The translations under genes and the position numbers were made by a program. From contig CAZCAC010000013.1 of the NCBI GenBank assembly GCA_964496575.1, forward strand, positions 1 through 64,000: a stretch of DNA of 64,000 nucleotides, given 5' to 3'. A model generated the notes under the pieces. That model had not been told where the DNA came from. It ran no database searches and worked only from the letters and a program-made list of their open reading frames with translations. Origin of the DNA: CAZCAC01 sp964496575 (GTDB taxonomy: Bacteria; Planctomycetota; UBA1135; GCA-002686595). Positions 24,667 to 32,953 of this stretch are shown here, piece after piece; the stretch's first letter is position 1, and each line of letters starts with the position of its first letter.

Positions 24667-27600
24667 TCACTGGCAGAACGTCGCTCGCAGTCCATCCGAG
24701 AGGTTGAATCCCTCCGGCCCTCCGGTGGGGTCGCGGTGCCAGAACTGGAAGTGCCAGGTCGAGCCGACCGTGATCTGGCCATTCGGCACCGGCGGTTGCG
24801 TCAGGTCGAGCGTCACCGTGGCCGCTCCCGCGGCATCGGTCTGCAGCGCCGGCGGAAGCCGAACCACTCCGCCCTTTGCGCAGCGCACACCTTCCCCCCA
24901 GGGGGTGTGGTCCTGGTTCGGCCCGTAGAAGAACAGCCCGAACTGCTGAGGCGGACAATTCTGGACCAGCAGTCCAAAGTCGTTCGCCGCCACGCTGGTC
25001 GAACCGCTGGCCGAGATGGTGGCGCCGGGGCCGACGCTGTTCGGCAGCGCCTCGCAGTAGTTCGTCGGCGGCGGGCAGAAGTCGGAGGGAATCAGGGCCC
25101 ACGCAGTGAGCTCGTCGATCGCCGCTTCGAGGTGTGAGTCGTCGGGTGAGTCCGCGACGCTGAAGCGGAAGCGAACCTGGTCGGTGGAGGTGGTGCCGTC
25201 GACCCGGGTGAGTCGATCGAGAGTCCAGGCCCCATCGTCCCCTCCGCGGAATGACGCAAGGTCGTTCCAGCTCGCCCCGTCGTCGTAGGAGATCTCGGCG
25301 TGCAGCTCGTCATCCCCGAGCGGATTGGAGACCCACCAGGCGAGCTCGACGAATGGCTGGTGACCCCAGAAGTCGAAGCGCGGCGAGATCAGCCGCGTCG
25401 GCCCCCCTTTGACCTCCTCGTCCTCGAAGCGTCCGTCGACCTGCGCCTGGCCAGTTACCCAGCAGTGCGTCCCCTCGGCGGTGAAGTCGTCCTCGGGCTG
25501 CAGCGGCGTCCCCACCGGATCGACGCGCTCCCACGACCCCGCGTCGACGTTCTCGTCGATCACCGTCCAGCCACGATCGACCTCGAAGTCGTCGAAGAAC
25601 ACGGGGGCGAACCGTCCGACGTGGAAGTCGAAGGCCCTGGCCGGCGCATCCTCGGGGAAGAATGCAACGCCGCCGGTGATGTCGGTAGCGGCGAGAAACC
25701 AGGTGACCCGCGCCGGCGAGACCTGCCCGGGAATCGAAGCCTCCCAGACGTCACCCGCGGTCGGCGGCGCCATCGGGAGCTCGGTTGACGCTCCGCCGTC
25801 GACCGCGTACCACAGGCTCACCCCGGTGAGCGGTAGGCTCGGATCGGCCTCGACCTCCGCGCTGACCAGATACGGCCCCACCTCGTCGGGATCGTCCTGC
25901 GGAGCGGCGAGCACGTCGAAGTTCGTGCAGTAGAAGGGCGGAGTGTACGCGGGAAAACCCTGCTCGAAGAACGCCGATTCCAGCTCGAGGAAGTGCGGCG
26001 TGCCGTTGCAGAGGGTGGCGTCGTCGTCGTCGAGCAGGAGCCACTGCTTGAGCACCTTCGGTTCGAGGTAGATCTGGTCGAAGGCGTTCATCCAGCCCAG
26101 GAACAGCGCGTCGGCGACGGTATCAGCCATGCTCGTCTGTCCGGGAGGGTGCGGGTAGGTGAAGTGCAGATTGCGCCGCATCTTCCATGCCACCCCCATC
26201 CAGACCTCGCCGCTCTCGTAGATATCACCGTAAGGATGGCCGGCGTAGTCAGTGGTGTTCTCGCCGGTCCGCCCCGGCCCCGGGCTCAGGACGAAGTAGT
26301 CGAAGAAGACGTCTGGCGTATCGAAGAGATACATGGCGAAGACGTCAGCATTTCCCTCTTTCATGTGTGTGCCGAAACCGCTTCCATAGAGGTAGCTGAG
26401 CCAGTGCCCCATCTCGTGCGCGATGATCGTCGAGTACGAAGCGTTGTTTGCGCCGCTGGGGCAGTTCTCCGGGTGCTGGTCAACATCGCGATACAGGCTC
26501 ACCTTGAGGTTGGAGTACTTTCCCGCCGAGCACTTGCTGGTACCGATATTGACGGTGATCTGCGCCTGGAAGTCCGCCGTGTCGTCCCCGGGGTTCACCG
26601 AGCGGATCCAGTCGCGAAGCTTCGTCGCGACCACGTAAGCGTTGGCCTGCGGCGTACCGAGGTTCGAGGGATTCGGCGGTCCACCGTTGAAGGTGTTGAG
26701 GGTGAAGTCGTTGCCCGCGCCCGAGACGGTCGCCTCCTGCACCTTCGTCGCGAAGCCGAAATCCGTCCCCACTCGAGCGAACTCGCCGTCGTAGCGGATT
26801 TCGAGGTCGGTGACCGTATTCGCCCCTGGGAACACGTATGTCCCATCCACGTCGCTGAAGACGCTGATCGGCTGGCCACCTTCCTCCGCGGTGATCTCCA
26901 CATGGGCCAACGGGACCTTGACCGTCGTCGAATCGTCGTCGTCGGGACCGATCCCTTCGGTGGTGTAGGTATAGACGGTGCCCGACACATCGAAGCCGTG
27001 AGTTAGTGACTCTCTGGCGACCAGGGAACCATCCGTCGCGTCGATCCAGTAGCGGAAGCCAACCGGGTCTTCACCGGCTACCTCCCGGAGCTGATCAACT
27101 CGCCAGGTCAGCAGGGGAACGCGGTGCGATGCATCCTCTCTCGGGTAGATCTCCAGGGTCGGCTCGCGTCCCGCGTTCGAAGGCCGCGCAACCTGGGCGG
27201 AGAAGAGCTCCCGCGCCCGTCTGTGTCCGGCCGCGGCGTCGAGGATCGGTGCACCCGGGAGCTCGCGTAGTCCCGGCAATGCGCCGACGTCGATCGAGAG
27301 CGGTGTCCCGTCGACGCCGAGCAGGACGTTCGTCGTCCCCAGGTGTACCGGCACACCGGCGACTACCTGGCGGAAGCGAACCGTCCACTTGTCAGTGGTC
27401 CAGGAGAGCGGCAAGAGCAACGCGCGATCCAGCTCCAGTGTCTCCAGCTCGACGCCGTGAAGCTCCGCCGTCTCTACCAGCGCAAGCCACGCGAGGGCGG
27501 CTGCATCGTCCCCATTGCACACACTCCATGGTCCTCGCTCTCCGCCACCGTACAGGAAGCCGGCGAGGCCGGTTGTCGCGTCGCGCTCGACGTGCCACCC

Positions 27601-27726
27601 GTTCGCGGCGTCATTCGACGCGGCCCGGGTGGCTGAATGCTCGACTCCTTGCGGATCAGCGGCGACGCTGAAGGCGAGAGTCGTGATCACGAACGCCGAC
27701 GAGAGTCGGTACGACAAGGAAGTCAT
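24667..27726 (-). CDS. Secreted zinc metalloprotease with FTP-like propeptide and planctomycete C-terminal domain
   Basis: A 1019-residue exported protease. A signal peptide (to about residue 23) is followed by a propeptide-like region with V-H-L-G-T-T-N-V-L-L-G-V-D (FTP/PepSY-like, about 115-250). A beta-sandwich segment comes next (G-T-Y-V-F-P-G-A-N), and then the catalytic site I-I-A-H-E-M-G-H-W-L-S-Y (HExxH near residue 436) with a likely third ligand Glu in M-K-E-G-N-A-D about 20 residues on, as in gluzincins. Residues about 690-880 form a jelly-roll-like module (F-D-D-F-E-V-D-R-G-W). The last 130 residues are the C-terminal domain shared in this window: N-Y-C-E-A-L-P-N-S, S-V-A-A-N-D-F-G-L, F-G-L-F-F-Y-G, and G-S-T-W-H-F-Q-F-W-H-R-D. 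AGGAG lies 8 bases before the ATG. Confidence 0.87.
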   Translation of the reverse strand: MTSLSYRLSSAFVITTLAFSVAADPQGVEHSATRAASNDAANGWHVERDATTGLAGFLYGGGERGPWSVCNGDDAAALAWLALVETAELHGVELETLELDRALLLPLSWTTDKWTVRFRQVVAGVPVHLGTTNVLLGVDGTPLSIDVGALPGLRELPGAPILDAAAGHRRARELFSAQVARPSNAGREPTLEIYPREDASHRVPLLTWRVDQLREVAGEDPVGFRYWIDATDGSLVARESLTHGFDVSGTVYTYTTEGIGPDDDDSTTVKVPLAHVEITAEEGGQPISVFSDVDGTYVFPGANTVTDLEIRYDGEFARVGTDFGFATKVQEATVSGAGNDFTLNTFNGGPPNPSNLGTPQANAYVVATKLRDWIRSVNPGDDTADFQAQITVNIGTSKCSAGKYSNLKVSLYRDVDQHPENCPSGANNASYSTIIAHEMGHWLSYLYGSGFGTHMKEGNADVFAMYLFDTPDVFFDYFVLSPGPGRTGENTTDYAGHPYGDIYESGEVWMGVAWKMRRNLHFTYPHPPGQTSMADTVADALFLGWMNAFDQIYLEPKVLKQWLLLDDDDATLCNGTPHFLELESAFFEQGFPAYTPPFYCTNFDVLAAPQDDPDEVGPYLVSAEVEADPSLPLTGVSLWYAVDGGASTELPMAPPTAGDVWEASIPGQVSPARVTWFLAATDITGGVAFFPEDAPARAFDFHVGRFAPVFFDDFEVDRGWTVIDENVDAGSWERVDPVGTPLQPEDDFTAEGTHCWVTGQAQVDGRFEDEEVKGGPTRLISPRFDFWGHQPFVELAWWVSNPLGDDELHAEISYDDGASWNDLASFRGGDDGAWTLDRLTRVDGTTSTDQVRFRFSVADSPDDSHLEAAIDELTAWALIPSDFCPPPTNYCEALPNSVGPGATISASGSTSVAANDFGLLVQNCPPQQFGLFFYGPNQDHTPWGEGVRCAKGGVVRLPPALQTDAAGAATVTLDLTQPPVPNGQITVGSTWHFQFWHRDPTGGPEGFNLSDGLRATFCQ

Positions 27727-28036
27727 GGGTCGATCTCCTGGGAAGGCCCGGGCCTCCCGGTTCGTCCAGTCCAGTTACGTCGCGCCGGCGGATCCGGGGA
27801 CGATTGTCCTCCCGGCGTGCGCCAACTGCCAGCATTCCTCGACACCACCGAGCGCGACTGATCTCTTCATCTGCGGAGTGATACATCGCCAGAGCTCGGC
27901 GTCGAGTGAGCGGTCCGTGGGCTCATGATCGAAGTGAACCTACGACGCTCGATTGGACTGCGCGTTCATCGATTCCGCACAGGCGAGACGAGCTCCGAGC
28001 TGCCGATCAATTACCCCTCAGGTCTGCTGCCGCGCC
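27727..28036. other. Intergenic region upstream of the metalloprotease
   Basis: A 310-bp gap between the transporter stop and the metalloprotease start, both on the minus strand. It carries the protease ribosome-binding site at its left edge and presumably the promoter. I see no gene, repeat or clear hairpin in the rest. Confidence 0.6.
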
Positions 28037-29587
28037 TCACTCGGTCCCCGCCGCCTTGGCCCACTCCGGCATGACGTCCAGCTCGATCCCCCAGACCGCC
28101 TCGCCGAGCAGCCACATCGCCGCGACGATCAGCCCCAGCCCGATGAAGTTGAGCACGAGCCCCACTCGCGCCATGTCGCGGATGCGAATGCGATCCGTGC
28201 CGAAGACGATCGCGTTGGGGGGCGTCGCCACCGGCATCATGAACGCACAGGAGCAAGACAGGGTCACCGGGATCATCAGGAGCAGCGGGTTGACCTCGAT
28301 GGAGAGCGCCACGCCGGCCAGGATCGGCAGGATCATCTCCGTCGTCGCCGTATTCGAGGTGAGCTCGGTGACGAAAGTCAGCACCAGGCAGAAGAGCGCG
28401 ACCAGCAAGATCGGGTGCAGGTCGCCGAGCGCTCCCAGCGAGTTCCCGATCCACTCCGACAGCCCCGACTCGGTGAACCCGGCCGCCAACGCAAAGCCGC
28501 CGCCGAAGAGCAGCACGATGTGCCAGGGGAGCCGCGCGGTCGTCGCCCAGTCCATGATCCGTGAGCCCTCTCCGTCTCGCGCGGGCAGGAAGAAGAGCGG
28601 CAGGGCCAGCGCGATCGCGACCGTTCCGTCGTTCAGGTAGCCGGGGACCGGGAACAGGCTCGACCAGCCGGGGATCGTGAAGCTGTCGCCCAGCGGGATC
28701 TCGCGCCGGAAGAGCCACAGGAAGACGAGCAGCAGGAAGTCGATCCCAACCACCCACTCCGCGAATGAGAGCTTGCCCAGCTCGCGGTACTGCCCCGAGA
28801 TCAGCTCGGGATCGAGGCGGATCCCTTCACCGCGCGGCAGGACGAAGCTCCGCAGCAGGAACCAGGTGGTGAACAGGAACACGACCGTCACCGGGAAGAC
28901 GAACGCGAACCACTTCGCGAAGGTGATCTCCGGTGCGTCGGGGAACTGGATCTCCAGGATCCGGGTGAAGGACATGTTCGGCGGCGTGCCGACCAGCGTC
29001 GAGATCCCGCCGATCGAGGCGCTGTAAGCGACTCCCAGGAGCAGTGCGATGGCGAACTTGCGCGCCGCCTTCGCCTCGGAGCCCTCCGCGACACGGGTGA
29101 TGATCGCCATGGCGATCGTCACCATCATCATCGTCGTCGCGGTATTGCTGATCCACATCGACAGGAACGCCGTCGCGACCATGAAGCCGAGCAGGATGTT
29201 CCCCGGCCGGTTCCCGAAGAAGAGCAGGATCCGCAGCGCGATGCGGCGGTGCAGCTTCCATCGCTCCATCGCCAGCGCCACCATGAAGCCGCCGATGAAG
29301 AGGAAGATGATGTGGTTGAAGTACTGGCTCGAGACCGACTTCCCGTTCATCACCCCGAGCGCGGGAAAGAGCACCACGGGGATCAACGCGGTGATCGCGA
29401 GCGGAACCGCCTCGGTGATCCAGAGGATCGCCATCATCGCGGCCACGCCGGCGGCCCGGGCCACTTCGGGCCGGCCCGGCTCCAGGTCGAGGAACAGGAT
29501 GGGGACGCCGATGACCAGCGCCAGCACGATCCCCCACGCGCGCTTCGCGCCCTTCTCGCTCTGGAGATGATTCACCGCGTCCGGCAT
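28037..29587 (-). CDS. DASS-family (SLC13) sodium/dicarboxylate-type anion transporter
   Basis: A 516-residue inner-membrane transporter with about 11-12 hydrophobic segments. Both inverted-repeat hairpins carry the family's sodium/substrate motif: I-S-N-T-A-T-T-M-M-M (about residue 147) and T-S-N-T-A-T-T-E-M-I (about 405). The S-N-T pairs coordinate carboxylate substrate and sodium in the VcINDY structure. T-P-P-N motifs (V-G-T-P-P-N, V-A-T-P-P-N) follow each, as expected. Likely substrates are C4-dicarboxylates, citrate or sulfate; sequence alone does not decide. The gene precedes a small unknown gene on the minus strand with an 18-base gap, and the M56/BlaI pair lies further upstream, so a shared transcript is possible. 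Confidence 0.9.
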   Translation of the reverse strand: MPDAVNHLQSEKGAKRAWGIVLALVIGVPILFLDLEPGRPEVARAAGVAAMMAILWITEAVPLAITALIPVVLFPALGVMNGKSVSSQYFNHIIFLFIGGFMVALAMERWKLHRRIALRILLFFGNRPGNILLGFMVATAFLSMWISNTATTMMMVTIAMAIITRVAEGSEAKAARKFAIALLLGVAYSASIGGISTLVGTPPNMSFTRILEIQFPDAPEITFAKWFAFVFPVTVVFLFTTWFLLRSFVLPRGEGIRLDPELISGQYRELGKLSFAEWVVGIDFLLLVFLWLFRREIPLGDSFTIPGWSSLFPVPGYLNDGTVAIALALPLFFLPARDGEGSRIMDWATTARLPWHIVLLFGGGFALAAGFTESGLSEWIGNSLGALGDLHPILLVALFCLVLTFVTELTSNTATTEMILPILAGVALSIEVNPLLLMIPVTLSCSCAFMMPVATPPNAIVFGTDRIRIRDMARVGLVLNFIGLGLIVAAMWLLGEAVWGIELDVMPEWAKAAGTE

Positions 29588-29605
29588 GGTTCTGGAACCA
29601 TGCCG

Positions 29606-30067
29606 TTACTGCCCCGGAGGCAGCTGGTACATCCCCCCGTGATGGGCGATCAGCCGCCCCTGTCGGGCGAGCTGATCCCACACGGCCCGCGGATAGCGCG
29701 GCGGCGGAATGATGCCGACGATTCCCGATTCGTGACCGCTGGTCATCGCGCTGTGCCCGAGCCGCGACTCGTCCATCAGCCGCGTCACCTTCAAGCTCTT
29801 GCGATACGCCTTCATCGCGCGCTTGAGCACGCCACGATCGCTCACCGGCAGCACTCGCTTGTCGGAGTACCAGGCCTCGGCCAGCTCCATCAGCTTCTCG
29901 GCGTCCTCGCTCGCAACCGCCTCGGCGAGATCCGGATCCTCGTCCTCGGTCGCCGCCACGGCCGCCTTCACCTCGCTCCACGCCGAGAGGTCATCGGGGT
30001 TCTCCTTCAGCCTCGACGCTGCGACCGCCACAGCCGTACAGAGCAGCTCCACCTTGGGATCGATCAT
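29606..30067 (-). CDS. Small cytoplasmic protein of unknown function
   Basis: A 153-residue protein starting at M-I-D-P-K-V-E-L-L. The N-terminal 90 residues are acidic and alpha-helical (A-A-V-A-A-T-E-D-E-D-P-D-L-A-E). The rest is basic and ends G-G-M-Y-Q-L-P-P-G-Q. There is no signal peptide, membrane segment or motif I can name. Codon use and GC content match the neighbours, which supports a real gene. It lies 18 bases upstream of the transporter on the same strand and 83 bases downstream of the M56 gene, with a palindrome in that gap. The longer in-frame extension upstream crosses the palindrome and overlaps the M56 gene, so it was not used. Confidence 0.65.
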   Translation of the reverse strand: MIDPKVELLCTAVAVAASRLKENPDDLSAWSEVKAAVAATEDEDPDLAEAVASEDAEKLMELAEAWYSDKRVLPVSDRGVLKRAMKAYRKSLKVTRLMDESRLGHSAMTSGHESGIVGIIPPPRYPRAVWDQLARQGRLIAHHGGMYQLPPGQ

Positions 30068-30080
30068 GGCCAGACTGTAC

Positions 30081-30130
30081 GGTGCCGGGACGAGATCCGC
30101 CACGACGTGGCGAATCTCGTCCCGGTATCC
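30081..30130. repeat. Palindromic element with GCCACG core, copy 1
   Basis: Arms CCGGGACGAGATCCGCCACG and CGTGGCGAATCTCGTCCCGG are complementary apart from one mismatch, separated by a single base. It fills the gap between the M56 gene and the 153-residue gene. Its outer GGTGCC and central CGCCACG resemble the longer palindrome at 35389-35456. Confidence 0.8.
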
Positions 30131-30150
30131 TGCCAGCACCTTGCTGCGTA

Positions 30151-32367
30151 CTACTCCAGCGCCAGCAGCAGCGTCAGCGTCACCACCGCCGTCGCGTGCA
30201 CCGTGCTCTTCTCCGAGCTCCACGCGTCGATCGACGGCCACGAGCCGTCCCGGCGCTGATTGGGGACGATCGCCCGGAGCAGGAACGCCCGCCAGTGGTC
30301 CCACGGGTAGCCGCCCAGAGCCTTCAGGGCCTCCGTTCCGAAGAGCCAGTGGTAGTAGTCGATGCTGCCGCGGAACGGATCCCACTGCGGTGCGGTCGTC
30401 GCCACCAGCATCGCGCCCTGCTGGATCACCGGCGACTCGATCGGCTTCTCCCCCCAGCGCATGCGCGCGGTGATCGCCATCGCCGTCAACATCTCGGTGT
30501 ACTCGACCGGGTAGTCATCCACCTTGGCCGCCAGGCGCGAGACCGGCGAGCCCTTCTCGTCGTAGCCGCACCTGCCGGTCTTCTCGTCGGTCATCTCCTC
30601 GATCCAGCGGAGGCCGTCCTTCCACGAGGCCTCGTCGACACCGATCCCGTACCGGCGCGCTTCCGCTAGCGCCATCAGCGCCAGGCTGGTGATGAAGGAG
30701 TCGTTGTCGCCGTCGGGGGGCGAGGAGTAGCGCCAGGCTCTGTACGGATTCCGCGAACGCAGGATCATCTCCACCGCCTTTTCCGCGACCGGCCGCCACA
30801 CCGCGTCCTCCACCCCGTCGTGGGCGCGGATCCAGGCCAGCGTCGCGACCGCGTGGCTCGGCATGAACAGCGCGTCGCGCCGGTTGCCAAACGCGCCGAG
30901 CTCCGGGTCCTGGACCGAGGCCAGGAACGACAGAGCGTCGGCCAGCGTCTTCGGTGCCACCTCGTGCCCCTCGACCTTCACCGACTCGATCAGGGCCAGC
31001 ACGACCAGCCCGGTGACGCCGACGCGGTTGAACTCACCGCTGGAGGGCACGCTCTCGTCGAGGCCGGCGTACCAGCCCCCGTCTTTCTCCTGCGTGGCGC
31101 TGAGCCACGCGATGCCGCGACCGATCGCGGCGATGTGCCCCGCCGCGTCCTTCGCCGGGTCGACCTCGTCGATGATCTCGATGTCCTCGAAGATCTCGTC
31201 TTCATCTTCGACTTCCACCTCCTCGATCTCCTCGTCGTCACTCACCAGAACCGGTGGAACGCGGTCGTCGACGAGAATACCGGCGATGCCGAAGGCGCCA
31301 CCGGCGGTGAACAGGAGGAGGGGGATCGAAGCGAGGGTCAGACCGGAACGGGTGCTCCGGCGGGTGTCCAGGATGCGCATGATTCTTCTCTCGAGTAGGG
31401 CCTTGGGGGCGTGAAAGGTCTGCAGGGCGAGGTGAGGTCGAGCGCCCTGAGCGGCGATCTCGACGACGCGGAGGAGCGCCTCCGCGCAGCGGCGTCTGGG
31501 GACGTCGGTGCCCAGGTGAAGAGCGGCCTCGTCGCAAGCACACTCCCGCAGCTCCATCGCGAACCGGCCGGTGAGCCACGCGACCGGTTGGAAGAACCAC
31601 AGGATCTGAATGACCTGTTGCGCGGCGGTGACCAGGATGTCACGACGGCGCAAGTGAGCGAGCTCGTGTCGCAGTACCCAGCGGAGCTCCTCCGCGGAGA
31701 GGCTCGACACGAGACCGTGAGGCAGAATCAGGGCCGGTTTGCGCCAGCCCCACACCGCGGGGGAATCGATGCTCTCGCTCTCCAGGACGCGTGTCCAGCC
31801 GGGCAGCTTCGCTTCCCGCTCCAGCGCACGGAGGTTGACCGGAAGACGACGTCGGTCGACGGGCTTGGCCGAGCGCACCAGGCGGCTGGTGTCGAACTGG
31901 ACCCTGATGAAGCGGTACGCGAGGACGAGGACCAGCACCAGCCACGCCAGGAAGAGCCAGGAGATCGGGGCCGGTCGCGGCACTACGACAAGCGGCGCCG
32001 CTTCGGTCCCCGACGTCAGCGGCAGCGTCCCGATCGCGTGCTCGGGCGGCGCCGCTTCGAAGAGCTCGCTCGGCTCCACCGGTACGGCCCAGCTCGTTCC
32101 ACCCGCCACCGGCAATACCTCGGAGAGTGGTGCGACGCGCAGCCCGCTCTCCGTTCCCACGGGCAGGAGTTCCGAGAAGAGCCCCACCGGAAGGACCAGC
32201 GGCACCAGGGGTATCAGGAAGAGCGCGTGGCCGACGTGTACGGAGATCCAGCGCCGCAGCGCGAGCCAGACCAGCAGCACCAGGGCGAACGTCACCAGCG
32301 AGGCGATCGACGCAGTCCAGGCCCACTCCGCCCACGCGAAGGCGATCGCGTTCCAGCTTTCGATCAT
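30151..32367 (-). CDS. M56 BlaR1-like membrane metallopeptidase with extracytoplasmic alpha/alpha-toroid domain
   Basis: A 738-residue membrane protein. The N-terminal third resembles BlaR1/MecR1: transmembrane segments at about residues 12-36 and 43-62, another near 150-168, then the cytoplasmic zinc site W-V-L-R-H-E-L-A-H-L-R (HExxH near residue 237). A membrane segment follows near 350-370 (L-A-S-I-P-L-L-L-F), then an acidic linker. Residues about 420-738 contain Q-E-K-D-G-G-W-Y-A-G, R-D-G-S-W-P-S-I-D-A and similar repeats, as in squalene-cyclase/prenyltransferase alpha/alpha toroids. In BlaR1 that place holds a penicillin-binding sensor. The start overlaps the BlaI-like stop by one base (TGATG), indicating a translationally coupled pair in which this protein likely triggers repressor cleavage. 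The ligand is unknown. Confidence 0.85.
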   Translation of the reverse strand: MIESWNAIAFAWAEWAWTASIASLVTFALVLLVWLALRRWISVHVGHALFLIPLVPLVLPVGLFSELLPVGTESGLRVAPLSEVLPVAGGTSWAVPVEPSELFEAAPPEHAIGTLPLTSGTEAAPLVVVPRPAPISWLFLAWLVLVLVLAYRFIRVQFDTSRLVRSAKPVDRRRLPVNLRALEREAKLPGWTRVLESESIDSPAVWGWRKPALILPHGLVSSLSAEELRWVLRHELAHLRRRDILVTAAQQVIQILWFFQPVAWLTGRFAMELRECACDEAALHLGTDVPRRRCAEALLRVVEIAAQGARPHLALQTFHAPKALLERRIMRILDTRRSTRSGLTLASIPLLLFTAGGAFGIAGILVDDRVPPVLVSDDEEIEEVEVEDEDEIFEDIEIIDEVDPAKDAAGHIAAIGRGIAWLSATQEKDGGWYAGLDESVPSSGEFNRVGVTGLVVLALIESVKVEGHEVAPKTLADALSFLASVQDPELGAFGNRRDALFMPSHAVATLAWIRAHDGVEDAVWRPVAEKAVEMILRSRNPYRAWRYSSPPDGDNDSFITSLALMALAEARRYGIGVDEASWKDGLRWIEEMTDEKTGRCGYDEKGSPVSRLAAKVDDYPVEYTEMLTAMAITARMRWGEKPIESPVIQQGAMLVATTAPQWDPFRGSIDYYHWLFGTEALKALGGYPWDHWRAFLLRAIVPNQRRDGSWPSIDAWSSEKSTVHATAVVTLTLLLALE

Positions 32368-32756
32368 CACTCCTCCTCCTCGTCCTTCTCGTCGATCAAC
32401 GAGCGCAGCTCGTCGAGGTCCTCTCTCGACAGCTGGCTGCGTTTGACCAGGTGCGCGAGCAGCGGTCCGACCGTGCCCTCACTCGCCCGATCCAAAAGGG
32501 TCTCCCCGGCCCGCCGGAGCGTCCGCAGTGGAGAGGACGCCTTCGAGTAGAGGAAACTGTTGCCGACGCGCCTGGTGCGCAGGTGTCCCTTCTCCACCAG
32601 CCGCCGCAGCAGCGTCTTCACCGTGCTGGTCGACCAGCCGAAGGCCTCGGAGGCTTCGGCGACCACGTCGCAGGCGGGACAGGGCCCCAGCTCCCACACG
32701 ATCGTCAGGACCTTCCATTCGGCCGGGGTGGGTTCGTCGCTCTCCTTGGGGGTCAT
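32367..32756 (-). CDS. BlaI/MecI/CopY-type transcriptional repressor
   Basis: A 129-residue winged-helix repressor. The N-terminal two-thirds matches the BlaI/MecI family: P-T-P-A-E-W-K-V-L-T-I-V-W-E at residues 9-22, then the recognition-helix region W-S-T-S-T-V-K-T-L-L-R-R-L-V-E-K-G, and the wing with R-R-V-G-N-S-F-L-Y. The C-terminal dimerisation part contains L-S-R-E-D-L-D-E-L. The ATG at 32756 has GGAG upstream; the longer frame runs into the S9 peptidase gene and is rejected. It forms a pair with the M56 sensor, and the dyad GTCTAC-GTTT-GTAGAC lies 22 bases upstream of its start, as expected for self-repression. The target genes may include those downstream on the minus strand. Confidence 0.92.
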   Translation of the reverse strand: MTPKESDEPTPAEWKVLTIVWELGPCPACDVVAEASEAFGWSTSTVKTLLRRLVEKGHLRTRRVGNSFLYSKASSPLRTLRRAGETLLDRASEGTVGPLLAHLVKRSQLSREDLDELRSLIDEKDEEEE

Positions 32757-32777
32757 GTTGCTCCTGATCCAGAGGTC

Positions 32778-32793
32778 GTCTACGTTTGTAGAC
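32778..32793. promoter_or_regulatory. Candidate BlaI-type operator
   Basis: A perfect 16-base dyad, GTCTACGTTTGTAGAC, with TAC/GTA half-sites around a 4-base spacer, 22 bases upstream of the repressor start. TAC-n-GTA dyads in front of the repressor gene are what BlaI/MecI/CopY proteins bind. A partial second half-site (ACGTTTGAC) follows at 32792-32800. The function is inferred from form and position. Confidence 0.65.
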
Positions 32794-32953
32794 GTTTGAC
32801 GATGCAGGTAAACGGTTTTTCCGCCTGCCAGGTTCAGGAATGCCCCGGATTCCGGGCCCCGATTCGCGTAAACGACTGTGCCCCGGGGACTTGGGGGGGA
32901 CGGTCGCGGGACGGAATCCGCCGCGCGGCGGACACCACCCCGGCGCTCGGCCT

